Shown here piece after piece: positions 27,822-36,557 of a stretch of 64,000 nucleotides of DNA. Origin of the DNA: Campylobacter concisus (GTDB lineage Bacteria > Campylobacterota > Campylobacteria > Campylobacterales > Campylobacteraceae); assembly GCF_003049735.1 (NCBI RefSeq), contig NZ_PIRM01000002.1, positions 62,001-126,000 of the forward strand, written 5' to 3'. Each line of letters starts with the position of its first letter. Position 1 is the stretch's first letter. Made by a program: the position numbers and the translations under genes. The notes beneath the pieces were generated by a model. The model saw only the letters and a list, made by a program, of their open reading frames with translations, was not told the origin of the DNA and did not search any database.

Positions 27822-28462
27822 TTTCCTTCCTTTCGTAAATTTACGCGTCATTGTAGCTAAAATTTTCGGACGATTTGTTGATAAGGCTTATCTTTTGCTT
27901 GTTTGAATTTGCACAGGGACAAATTTCAGATATTACAATTTTGCTATCTTTATAGGACAAATCGCAAGGATTGATAGCAACATTATATCTTACAAGATAT
28001 TTTTGGCTACTTTTATGGTCATATTACAAAATTTGACACTTATGCAAAATAGATATAGTCTTAAGCCATATCTTGTTGCCATACACTTAATATGTATGTA
28101 ACTTTTATACAACCCATAGCAATTTCAAGCTTTTGCTTTTAAAAACTTGCTTATCCTAATATACTAAGTTATTTTTAAATTTTATTTCTCATATCCACTT
28201 GTCAAAATAGGCTTAAACAAAAAAATATATCATGCAAATTTATAACGAATGCAAAGTCAAACACTCGGCAATGCCCCTGACCAATACTGGCAATATGATA
28301 TCCTAAACTACTGACACCGACCATCTTTAGCTCTACAAAAACATATAAACCTATCTGAAAAAGTTTATAGCCTTGTAGCTTTCAATAGTTTGATGAAATG
28401 TGCCGAATTAATCTTCAGTATTTATAATTATCCCAGATGAATTATATTAAATCTAGTCTATT
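27822..28462. other. Non-coding 640-bp gap, possibly decayed sequence
   Basis: No intact gene on either strand. A plus-strand stretch at about 28280-28438 reads QYWQYDILNY, stop, then LQKHINLSEKVYSLVAFN and onwards. It could be a remnant of a coding sequence, but it has a stop and no start, and no family was recognised. The rest is AT-rich without clear hairpins, except what is needed to promote the cupin gene. Located between the cupin and the ATPase/nuclease-like pair. Confidence 0.55.
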
Positions 28463-29014
28463 TTAATTGACTTTTAAAAATTTCTGCTCAAACTCTTCCT
28501 GTGTATAGGTATAAACATTTTTGAAACAATATTTTTTAAAGTCACCTAGACCAAATTTTATTATCTCTTCCTTTCCTAATTCGGAAATCTTCTTTACTAT
28601 AGAGTCAAGTGATTCAGATTCTTGAATACCATCACATTCTGTATCATTAACATTATTTTTTGCTTTATTATAAACAAGTATAAAATCAATATCACTTCTG
28701 GTATACGATATGCCAATTTTGAGTATATCCGTAAAAATTAATAGGCTGTCTACTATTTTTTTACGAATTTTAAAACACTCATTCTTGTCTTTAATATTTC
28801 CATTTTTAAATTCAATAAATGTATTGGCATGACAACAAAATGCATCTATAGAGCACGGGACATGTTTCAACCCCAAATCCTTAACATACAGATCCTTTAC
28901 TTTATCAAAATTTATAACCTCAATCTCAGAATTTGTCATATATTGTCCATTATCAAGAGAGGTATCTTTTATGCTACTCATACATGCTCTAAAAAATCGA
29001 TTATTATGGTTCAT
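28463..29014 (-). CDS. Small protein with a PD-(D/E)XK-like motif, partner of the ATPase
   Basis: 183 residues, no known family recognised. The segment CSIDAFCCHANTFIEFKNGN gives D57-x10-E68-x-K70, the classical spacing of a PD-(D/E)XK nuclease core, followed by a helix rich in Lys (NECFKIRKKIVDSL). No HNH or TOPRIM motif was found. It overlaps the ATPase gene by 11 bp and is therefore translated with it in fixed proportion, the usual arrangement of an ATPase sensor with its effector. Codon choice is strongly AT-rich (many Asn, Ile and Lys), like the ATPase. Nuclease activity and a defence role are inferences. Confidence 0.6.
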   Translation of the reverse strand: MNHNNRFFRACMSSIKDTSLDNGQYMTNSEIEVINFDKVKDLYVKDLGLKHVPCSIDAFCCHANTFIEFKNGNIKDKNECFKIRKKIVDSLLIFTDILKIGISYTRSDIDFILVYNKAKNNVNDTECDGIQESESLDSIVKKISELGKEEIIKFGLGDFKKYCFKNVYTYTQEEFEQKFLKVN

Positions 29015-30275
29015 ATTTTTGATTCTCTAATTTTTGAAATGGCTCAGCCAGCTTTTTATAAATTTTATCAATATCATTCGAAACATCATTTATTTCAGAG
29101 TAATCATCTCTATTTTCAGATAAATAATATTTGCATTTATTGGATATTGTATGTTTTGCTGCATAGACTTGAATAGCGTTTAAAAAATATGGGCTATGAG
29201 TATTTAATAAAATATGCAAATTAAATTCTTTTTGAAGCATTACTATTAACTCTGCAAAAATTAATTGCCATTTTGGATGAAGATGAATTTCTGGCTCATC
29301 TAAAATAACAACACCATTATCTTGAATTACACTTTTCATCAAGAGTGTTTTTAATATAATGAATGTTTTTAATCCAACCGAAACATTTTTAATATCTAAA
29401 ATTTTATCTGATCCATAAAGCTTATAGCCTATGCCATAGTTTTTTTTATATGCCAAAGTTCCACTACAAATATCGTTGATTGCTAAAATTATATTACTTA
29501 TCTTGTCCTCAACAATTATTTCATTGATAATATTATTTTTTCTATCCAAAGAAAGCTTATCAATCAAGTGCTCTCTATGAGTTTCAGTGGATGTCATAAA
29601 ACTATCCGCTTCATCAACCACAAAAGGGTCGTCTATGTATATAACCTCAGTCTTCAAAGAGAAATTTTCGTTAATATTACTTACAAAATTATCTTTTAGC
29701 AATATAGATACCACTCTATCTTTTATTACCAACTCAATTTGACCATCTTTTTCATTAAAAATATTATTTATCTGCCCACCAAATTCAGTATCTATTTTTT
29801 TTGAAAACATACGCTCAAAAATTTTATTTTCAGGTATATTTTTCACATTTACTATTTCTTCTAATTCCTTTGAATTTAGTATTTTTTCATAGGTAACCTC
29901 TTCTGGGGTAAAATTATCTTGACTGAAAATATTAAAAATAGTATCTGCTATTTCTTTTTTATTCATTTCAAACAATGAATCATCAATAATACTATTAGCT
30001 ATTTGTTGTCTCGTTTGTCGCATTAAATGAAACCTACCCGAGTTTCTCCTTAAATCAAACAATTCCTGAGATATTCTTTCTAGCAAACCACCAATAATTT
30101 CTATACGCTCCAATCTAATTCTTGCTTCAACATTATAAAAAGTATTAAATACACTATACAAAACTTTTCCGACCGTACTTTTACCAGAATTATTTTCTCC
30201 AGCTATAACAGTTATTCCCTTTATTTCTATGTCTGTTTCTTTAATTTTTCCAATATTTTTCAATTTTATTTTCAT
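29004..30275 (-). CDS. AAA/ABC-type ATPase of a putative defence pair
   Basis: 423 residues, a SMC/OLD-like P-loop ATPase. Walker A is GENNSGKST (26-34). An inserted helical region (about 45-280) carries most of the length. Near the end are KNVSVGLKTF (296-305, signature-like), Walker B VVILDEPEIHLHP (322-334, catalytic E327) and the switch NTHSP with H360. It resembles the ATPases of PARIS, Septu and Gabija, but lacks the TOPRIM domain of Gabija/OLD proteins. It starts 24 bp after the guaA stop with its own AAGGAG, and its stop overlaps the effector. A single-gene housekeeping role is unlikely, because it forms an isolated, AT-rich two-gene unit. Confidence 0.75.
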   Translation of the reverse strand: MKIKLKNIGKIKETDIEIKGITVIAGENNSGKSTVGKVLYSVFNTFYNVEARIRLERIEIIGGLLERISQELFDLRRNSGRFHLMRQTRQQIANSIIDDSLFEMNKKEIADTIFNIFSQDNFTPEEVTYEKILNSKELEEIVNVKNIPENKIFERMFSKKIDTEFGGQINNIFNEKDGQIELVIKDRVVSILLKDNFVSNINENFSLKTEVIYIDDPFVVDEADSFMTSTETHREHLIDKLSLDRKNNIINEIIVEDKISNIILAINDICSGTLAYKKNYGIGYKLYGSDKILDIKNVSVGLKTFIILKTLLMKSVIQDNGVVILDEPEIHLHPKWQLIFAELIVMLQKEFNLHILLNTHSPYFLNAIQVYAAKHTISNKCKYYLSENRDDYSEINDVSNDIDKIYKKLAEPFQKLENQKYEP

Positions 30276-30299
30276 AATCGACTCCTTATTTTACCACCC

Positions 30300-31832
30300 T
30301 CACTCCCACTCTATCGTTGCAGGCGGCTTGCTTGAGATGTCGTAAACTACGCGGTTTATGCCATTTACCTCGTTTATAATGCGGCGGCTTACATTTTCAA
30401 GTAGATCATAAGGGAGTCTTGAAAAGCTTGCGGTCATGCCATCGCTCGCATCGACCACACGCACGCAAACAGCGTTTTCATAAGTGCGGTTATCCCCCAT
30501 AACACCAACAGAATTTACATTCAAAAGCACGCAGAACGCCTGCCAAGTTTTGTTATACCAGCCAGTGCTCTTTAGTTCATCGCGCAAGATCACGTCCGCT
30601 TTGCGAAGTAGCTCTAGGCTTGGTTTATTTACCTCGCCCATGATGCGGATCGCAAGGCCTGGTCCTGGGAAAGGGTGGCGAAAGACTAGATCACGGCTTA
30701 ACCCAAGCTCAAGTCCAAGCCTTCTAACCTCGTCTTTAAAAATTTCTCTTAGCGGCTCGATAAGCTCAAATGTCATCCAATCAGGCAAACCCCCAACGTT
30801 GTGGTGGCTCTTTATCGTCTTACTTGAGCCAACTACTGAGCTTTCGATGATATCAGTATAAAGAGTGCCTTGAGCTAGAAATTTCACGTCACCATGCTTT
30901 TTAGCCTCTTTTTCAAAAATTTCTATAAATGTCTCGCCTATAATCTTGCGTTTTTTCTCAGGATCAACCACACCAGCCAAGCGACCAAGGAAGGTTTCGC
31001 TTGCGTCTATGCTAACTAGCTCAACACCAAGCTTTGTTCTAAATGTAGCTTCAACTTGCTCTCTTTCGTTTGTTCTAAGAAGTCCATTATCAACAAAGAC
31101 AAGGATCAAATTTTCAGGCACAGCAGCTGCTAAGAGTGCCGCAGTCACAGAGCTATCTACACCGCCACTAACTGCGCAAAGTACCTTGTGGGTGCCTACT
31201 GTTTTTCTTATCTCTTCTATCTTGTTTTTAGCGAAGCTTCCCATGTTCCATGTACTCTCGCAGCCGCAGATATATTTAGCGAAATTCTTTAAAATTTGCG
31301 TACCGTATTCGCTGTGTTGCACCTCTGCGTGAAACTGGATCGCATAAAATTTTCGTTTATCATCGCCAAAAGCACAATAAGGCGAATTTTCACTAACAGC
31401 GATCACTTCAAAGCCCTCTGGCAAGTCCTTTACATAGTCACTATGACTCATCCATACGATTTGTTTTGAAGGTGTATCTTTAAATAGCTCATGCTCTTTA
31501 ATAACGTTAAGCTCAGCCTTGCCATACTCTTTTTGATCAGCTGCTAAAACCTCAGCCCCGTGCGTGTGAGCAAGTAGCTGCATGCCGTAGCAAACGCCAA
31601 GTATAGGGATATTTAGCTCAAAGACACCGCTATCGCAAAAATAAGCATCTTTAGCATAGACACTAGCTGGACCGCCACTTAAAATGATACCTTTTGGCTC
31701 TTTCGCCTTTATCTCACTAAGCTTTGCATTAAATGGCAAAATTTCAGTATAGACGCCCTCTTCTCTTAGTCTTCTAGCTATTAGCTGAGTGTACTGCGAA
31801 CCAAAATCCAAAACTATAATCGTATTGTTCAT
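30300..31832 (-). CDS. guaA: GMP synthase (glutamine-hydrolysing) GuaA
   Basis: Converts XMP to GMP using glutamine. The N-terminal amidotransferase domain has catalytic Cys81 in GVCYGMQLL and HAEVQHSE near 173-180. The ATP pyrophosphatase domain has the P-loop [10 protein letters not shown]. The C-terminal dimerisation domain ends in [11 protein letters not shown], the conserved end of GuaA. Full length (510) and intact. It follows nhaD by about 10 bp. The 3' end of guaA is a known insertion site for genomic islands in other bacteria, which fits the accessory genes found just beyond it. Confidence 0.96.
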   Translation of the reverse strand: MNNTIIVLDFGSQYTQLIARRLREEGVYTEILPFNAKLSEIKAKEPKGIILSGGPASVYAKDAYFCDSGVFELNIPILGVCYGMQLLAHTHGAEVLAADQKEYGKAELNVIKEHELFKDTPSKQIVWMSHSDYVKDLPEGFEVIAVSENSPYCAFGDDKRKFYAIQFHAEVQHSEYGTQILKNFAKYICGCESTWNMGSFAKNKIEEIRKTVGTHKVLCAVSGGVDSSVTAALLAAAVPENLILVFVDNGLLRTNEREQVEATFRTKLGVELVSIDASETFLGRLAGVVDPEKKRKIIGETFIEIFEKEAKKHGDVKFLAQGTLYTDIIESSVVGSSKTIKSHHNVGGLPDWMTFELIEPLREIFKDEVRRLGLELGLSRDLVFRHPFPGPGLAIRIMGEVNKPSLELLRKADVILRDELKSTGWYNKTWQAFCVLLNVNSVGVMGDNRTYENAVCVRVVDASDGMTASFSRLPYDLLENVSRRIINEVNGINRVVYDISSKPPATIEWE

Positions 31833-31842
31833 TTATAACCTT

Positions 31843-33231
31843 TTAAAAATAGATATGAAAAATTTCAAACTGCACATACCAAACAATGATTGATACGATA
31901 TATCCTAGAACCACCATCCAAGCGTATTTCATATGTGCGCCAAAGGTATAAATTCCTTTTAATTTACCCATTACTCCAACGCCTGCTGCTGAACCAAAGC
32001 TGATCATCGAACCACCGATACCAGCAGTTAGTGTCACTAATAGCCACTGACTCATTGCCTCGCCTGTATCAGCTCCCATTGCTGGATTTGCTTTTAAAAC
32101 AGCTGACATAACAGGGACGTTATCAACGATCGCTGAAAGGAAGCCAACGCCAATATTTACAGCAGTTGAGCCAAATTTATCATAAAGTGATACAGCGTAA
32201 TTTAAAAATCCAGCAAAATGAAGAGCACCAACTGCAGCTAAAATTCCAAAGAAGAAAAATAGTGTGTTATTTTCGATCTTTGACATATAGTGAAATACAT
32301 GCATTGGCTCTTCATTTTTGTGAGCTTTTTTGAAATAGTAAGTATAAAGACTAAGTAGTGAGAAACCAAACATCATTCCCCACATCGCTGGCAAGTGAAA
32401 AAGCTGATGCATCATAACTGCACAAAAGATAGTAAATGCGCCTATAAAAATAACCGCTTTACCGCCTTTTTTCATAACCACTTTTGGCTCGTTTGCTACA
32501 TCAAAATGCGGTGCAGTACTTGGCACCACGCGAGAAAGTAAGAATGCCGTTACAAACCAACCTACGATAGATGCTGGGAAAAGTGCGAAAAAATCGACAA
32601 ACGGCGCTTTTCCAGCAGCCCAAGCCATAAGCGTAGTGATATCGCCAAATGGACTCCATGCCCCACCTGCATTTGCGGCCACGACAATATTTATCGCACC
32701 AGCAACTAAGAAATTTGTATTATTTCTATCTATTGTTAGAAGAACGGTTGAAAGAATAAGCGCTGTTGTTAGGTTATCAGCTACTGGGCTTATAAAAAAT
32801 GCCAAAATACCAGTTAGCCAAAACAACCTTCTATAAGTATAGCCTTTTGATACGAGATTATATTTAAGTGCATTAAATACATCTCTTTCGATAAGTGCTT
32901 CGATAAATGTCATCGCCACCATCAAGAAAAATACGATCTGAGCAATCTCTAAAATCAGGTGATTTACCTCATGTTCAAGCGAATGTACATCCATGCCATT
33001 TATAAGCATATAAACACCGATAAGTAGGAACATAAACGTACCGATAAAAATAGCAGGTTTTGCTTTGTCGATATGGAAATTCTCTTCTGCTGCTATGAAA
33101 AAATATCCAACAACAAAAATTATAAGTGATAAAATTCCTGCCCACGTAGTAGTTAAGTCAATAGCTGCGGTTTTTCCATCAGCACCAAAAGCCATCGCGA
33201 AAAACAAGCCTAGAAGTCCAAAAAACCTCAT
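31843..33231 (-). CDS. nhaD: Sodium:proton antiporter, NhaD family
   Basis: Inner-membrane antiporter of the ion-transporter superfamily. The 462 residues contain about eleven to twelve membrane segments. NhaD-type signatures include FISPVADNLTTALILS, ANAGGAWSPFGDITTLMAW and the C-terminal SAIVDNVPVMSAVLKANPAM, with repeated acidic residues in membrane segments. The N-terminus (RFFGLLGLFFAMAFGADG) may be a cleaved signal. AAGGAG lies six bases before the ATG. It appears co-transcribed with guaA. Confidence 0.82.
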   Translation of the reverse strand: MRFFGLLGLFFAMAFGADGKTAAIDLTTTWAGILSLIIFVVGYFFIAAEENFHIDKAKPAIFIGTFMFLLIGVYMLINGMDVHSLEHEVNHLILEIAQIVFFLMVAMTFIEALIERDVFNALKYNLVSKGYTYRRLFWLTGILAFFISPVADNLTTALILSTVLLTIDRNNTNFLVAGAINIVVAANAGGAWSPFGDITTLMAWAAGKAPFVDFFALFPASIVGWFVTAFLLSRVVPSTAPHFDVANEPKVVMKKGGKAVIFIGAFTIFCAVMMHQLFHLPAMWGMMFGFSLLSLYTYYFKKAHKNEEPMHVFHYMSKIENNTLFFFFGILAAVGALHFAGFLNYAVSLYDKFGSTAVNIGVGFLSAIVDNVPVMSAVLKANPAMGADTGEAMSQWLLVTLTAGIGGSMISFGSAAGVGVMGKLKGIYTFGAHMKYAWMVVLGYIVSIIVWYVQFEIFHIYF

Positions 33232-33346
33232 TATACTCTCCTTGTAGAATAAAAAATCTTGATATATTACTTAAATGAGCCTAAAAATTAGGTTAGTTAA
33301 AATTATTAAGCTTACATTACATTTTTATTTAAATACGAAAATTTTA

Positions 33347-33514
33347 CTAGATTTTGTTTATCTTGTCAGTTTTCTTTTCTTTTACGGGAGCATTTCCATA
33401 AAATGGATCATCCTTATAGCCACAACCGCTAAATGCAAAAAGAGTAAAAATTAAAATAAAAGATGATAAGATAAGCCCATGAAAAACGCTAAATTTTTGA
33501 TAGATACTATCCAC
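33347..33514 (-). CDS. Small lipoprotein, LptM-like (55 aa)
   Basis: A short gene between nhaD and the plus-strand gene. It starts at GTG (33514) five bases after AAAGGA, then a hydrophobic stretch LILSSFILIFTLFAFSGC with Cys31 in a FSGC lipobox, and a mature part CGYKDDPFYGNAPVKEKK. The pattern CGxK...PxY after the lipid cysteine recalls LptM (YifL), CGLKGPLY, which stabilises LptD in E. coli. The match is short, so function is uncertain. Its 5' end overlaps the first codons of the gene at 33479 if that gene starts at its first ATG. A start at 33545 for that gene would remove the overlap. Confidence 0.45.
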   Translation of the reverse strand: MDSIYQKFSVFHGLILSSFILIFTLFAFSGCGYKDDPFYGNAPVKEKKTDKINKI

Positions 33515-33994
33515 GAAAATCCTTTGTATAAAGAAAAATTAAGCATGGCAAATGAGTGCCAACAGCTTTTAGAGCTTATGGGGAAAGCAAAAAGATTTTA
33601 TATAGCTTTTTGCTACGTTAGAGAAGGTGTTTTGACCTTTGTTCTTACTCATCCCACTGGGCTTTTAGAGCTTAGGCGTGATAGTAGTATAAATGATATA
33701 AAAAGGTTATTAAAAACCTTTTGCAAATTTAATAAAAATAGCGTTTTTAACAGTATTCTTGCTCCAAAGCCTATTAACGAAATCAACTATACAAAGAACA
33801 AAAAAGAAGAAAATATAAGATTTGTCGTGAGCAAATTTTTAAAATTTTTTAATCAAAAAGAGCAAAGTGCCATCTTTTATGCGCCAGCTAGTAAAGGCGA
33901 GTTTAAAAATTTAGCAAAAGACGAGCAAATACACCAAAAATTTGAAGAGCTAAGAGAAATTTTGCTCAAGAAAAATGAGCAGGCAAGATGCTAA
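33479..33994 (+). CDS. Conserved hypothetical protein upstream of uvrC
   Basis: 171 residues (149 from the second ATG at 33545). No signal or membrane segment. The centre reads LTFVLTHPTGLLELRRDSSINDIKRLLKTF, which faintly recalls DUF721/DciA-type proteins, but no catalytic motif is seen and the match is weak. The stop overlaps uvrC by 7 bp (ATGCTAATAG), so the two are coupled. It matches in position the small gene next to uvrC in C. jejuni (Cj1247c, by order). Function not assigned. The first ATG lacks a good ribosome-binding site. Confidence 0.7.
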   Translation: MKNAKFLIDTIHENPLYKEKLSMANECQQLLELMGKAKRFYIAFCYVREGVLTFVLTHPTGLLELRRDSSINDIKRLLKTFCKFNKNSVFNSILAPKPINEINYTKNKKEENIRFVVSKFLKFFNQKEQSAIFYAPASKGEFKNLAKDEQIHQKFEELREILLKKNEQARC

Positions 33995-35805
33995 TAGACG
34001 AGATAAGAACACTTCCAAACGAGCCTGGCATATATCAGTATTTTGACGCGCAAAATAGACTCTTATACGTTGGCAAGGCCAAAATTTTAAAAAATAGGGT
34101 CAAAAGCTACTTTAAATTTACCCCAAGCCTAGCTCCGGCTGAAAAACTAAGCCCTAGAATTTCAAAGATGATAAGCGAGGCGGTGCATCTTGAATACATC
34201 GTCACGCCAAGCGAAGCAGACGCTCTAATACTTGAAAATTCTTTCATCAAGCAGCTTAAGCCAAAATACAACATCTTGCTTCGTGACGACAAGACCTACC
34301 CTTATATTTTTATAAATTTAAATGATGATTTTCCAAGATTTGAGATCACTAGAAAGGTGGTTAAAGGCTCGAATATCCGCTACTTCGGGCCATATTTTAG
34401 TGGAGCTGGCGAGCTACTTGAGGCACTTTATCTAAATTACAATCTCGTTCAGAAAAAGTCCTGCATCAAAGGCAAAAAAGCCTGCCTTTTTTATCAGCTA
34501 AAACGCTGCTATGCCCCGTGTGAAGGCAAAATTTCAAAAGAAAACTACGCTAAGATCGTAAACGAAGCTATCGCAGCCTTACAAAATCCAAATTTGCTCA
34601 TCGCTCGCCTTGAAGAGCTCATGCTAAACTACGCCAAGGCCGAAGACTACGAGCAAGCAGCCGCGACTAGAGATAAGATGCAAACGCTTAAAAATATGCA
34701 AACAAAGGTCGAGGTCGATCTTGCCAAGCTTGAGGACTTTGAGGCATACTCGGTCGCTTGCGTGCACGATATGATCTGTGCGGTGAGATTTAGCGTGCAA
34801 AGTGGCAAGATAACTGGCGTAAAAACTGACATCGCGCAGGCTAAAAATGCTCAAAAAGATGAGATAAACGAGGCTTATAAGCAGGCCATTTTAAAAAGCT
34901 TCATAGCTGGACAGCCGATAATTAGCACCAAAATTTTTGTGCATGAGAGCTTTGAAGATAGCGAGCTGGTGGAGGAAATTTTAAACGAAAGATTTGGACG
35001 TAAATTTAGCATCACTTGCCCAAAAATAGGCGATAAGCGTAAAATTTGTGAGATCGCTACCAAAAACGCTGAAGTTAGCATCGAAAAATATCTAAAAACG
35101 CACGATAACGAGCTACTAAACGAAATAAAAGAGTACTTTGACCTAGCTCACACGCCTTACGTGGTCGAGGCTTACGACAACTCGCACCTTTTTGGTGAGG
35201 CAAGTGTCGGAGCGATGGTGCGCTATGAGCATGGCGAGTGGGCAAAGCAAAACTACCGCCACATGCATCTAAACTCTAAAAACGACTACGATCAGATGAA
35301 AGAGAGCCTCACTGCCAGAGCGCTTAGATTTGACAAGCTTAGCCCACCTGATCTTTGGGTTATTGACGGTGGCGAGGTGCTTTTAAACTTAGCCTGTGAA
35401 ATTTTAGCAAGTAGTGGCGCAAATGTCGATGTGATAGCCATTTCAAAAGAAAAGATAGACGCCAAAGCTCACCGCGCAAAAGGCGAGGCAAAGGATAAAA
35501 TTTACACAAAAAATGGTAGCTTTAGCCTAAGTACGAGCGATAAAAAGCTTCAGTTTTTCCAAAAAATGCGTGATGAAAGCCATAGATTTGTCATCAGCTT
35601 TCACAGAAAAACAAGGCAGAAAAACGATATGCAAAGATCAATTCTAAAGCAAGCTGGCGTATCTGAGGGCAGTATCGCAAAATTAATCAGCTTTTACGGA
35701 AGTTTTGATAAAATCAGCGAAGCGAATTTAGATGAAGTGGCAAAAATAACAAACAAAAGCGTAGCAGAAAAGCTTGCAGTGCTCAAAGAAGGAAATTTGA
35801 AGTGA
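33988..35805 (+). CDS. uvrC: Excinuclease ABC subunit C (UvrC)
   Basis: Makes both incisions in nucleotide excision repair with UvrA and UvrB. The 605 residues show the expected order: GIY-YIG nuclease (PNEPGIYQYFD... LLYVGKAKILKNRVKSYF), a cysteine cluster (KACLFYQLKRCYAPCEG), the UVR motif (YEQAAATRDKM), an RNase H-like endonuclease domain (VEAYDNSHLFGEASVGAMV, VIDGGEVLLNLA) and a C-terminal helix-hairpin-helix region. The start overlaps the upstream hypothetical gene, and the next gene starts within its stop (GTGA). Confidence 0.95.
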   Translation: MLIDEIRTLPNEPGIYQYFDAQNRLLYVGKAKILKNRVKSYFKFTPSLAPAEKLSPRISKMISEAVHLEYIVTPSEADALILENSFIKQLKPKYNILLRDDKTYPYIFINLNDDFPRFEITRKVVKGSNIRYFGPYFSGAGELLEALYLNYNLVQKKSCIKGKKACLFYQLKRCYAPCEGKISKENYAKIVNEAIAALQNPNLLIARLEELMLNYAKAEDYEQAAATRDKMQTLKNMQTKVEVDLAKLEDFEAYSVACVHDMICAVRFSVQSGKITGVKTDIAQAKNAQKDEINEAYKQAILKSFIAGQPIISTKIFVHESFEDSELVEEILNERFGRKFSITCPKIGDKRKICEIATKNAEVSIEKYLKTHDNELLNEIKEYFDLAHTPYVVEAYDNSHLFGEASVGAMVRYEHGEWAKQNYRHMHLNSKNDYDQMKESLTARALRFDKLSPPDLWVIDGGEVLLNLACEILASSGANVDVIAISKEKIDAKAHRAKGEAKDKIYTKNGSFSLSTSDKKLQFFQKMRDESHRFVISFHRKTRQKNDMQRSILKQAGVSEGSIAKLISFYGSFDKISEANLDEVAKITNKSVAEKLAVLKEGNLK

Positions 35806-36557
35806 TAATATATGATGAAAATTTAAAAATATCTGCGATAACGCAAGATTCACTTGAGCTATTAGGTTTTGATAGTTTGGATGACTTTTTGTTGCAATAC
35901 AAAGATATAAGTGAGCTAGTCATAACAAGCCAAGAAAGTACAAACTACAGCTTCTTGGAATTTTTACAAAATACGAAAGATAATAGCGCTAGAGTAAATT
36001 TAAAAAGAAAAGATGGTGGTGCGATCTTACTAGAAGCAAGATTGCAAAATGCCATTTTAAAAAATGGTGAGAAATTTTTTATCGTGCTTTTAGAGAAGCA
36101 AGACATAATAAACAACCAAAACCTAATAGCAGCAGTAAAAGTAAAACCTACATTAAGACTGCCTGTTTTTAAACTAAACGCATGGTATCTTTTTGATACA
36201 CAGACACAATCACTTATCGATGATTCCTGGTTTGAAACATCGCTTAAAATACTAAATTTAAATAAAAAAGATTTTGCATCCTATTTAAATATCTTTTTGC
36301 ACAACGCAAGAGAAATTCTTATCCAGATCCAATCAGCCATAATCGCAAAAGACGAGATAATGCTCAAAAAATACGTAGATGAGATAAGGGAAGCTGCATT
36401 AAATTTAAAGCTTAATAACCTTGCAAATGAACTTAACGCTCTTTTAGATAACAATCAAAATGGAAAAATGAAAGAGATGTCTCTTTTTACCAAAAGACTA
36501 ATTGAGATAGAAAATATCGTCAAAAAATATAGCAAAAAGAGTATCCATGAAAAATAA
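35802..36557 (+). CDS. PAS-like/HPt-like protein with altered phosphotransfer residue
   Basis: 251 residues, GTG start within the uvrC stop. Residues 1-100 look like a PAS domain (YDENLKISAITQDSLELLGF ... FIVLLEKQD). Residues about 120-215 are helical and resemble an HPt domain. The stretch KYVDEIREAALNLKLNNLANEL aligns with the HPt motif AHxLKGAAxNLGxxxL, but the phospho-accepting His is D193, the Lys is R196 and the Gly is E197. If the alignment is right, it cannot be phosphorylated in the usual way. It is translated with the large kinase-like gene that follows (11-bp overlap), so they probably act together. Confidence 0.6.
   Translation: MIIYDENLKISAITQDSLELLGFDSLDDFLLQYKDISELVITSQESTNYSFLEFLQNTKDNSARVNLKRKDGGAILLEARLQNAILKNGEKFFIVLLEKQDIINNQNLIAAVKVKPTLRLPVFKLNAWYLFDTQTQSLIDDSWFETSLKILNLNKKDFASYLNIFLHNAREILIQIQSAIIAKDEIMLKKYVDEIREAALNLKLNNLANELNALLDNNQNGKMKEMSLFTKRLIEIENIVKKYSKKSIHEK

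Noticed and set aside
27822..30300. Attachment-site repeat of the guaA 3' end
   Set aside because: Looked for a second copy of the guaA terminal sequence (ACTCCCACTCTATCG) beyond the patch; none was found, and no integrase is present.
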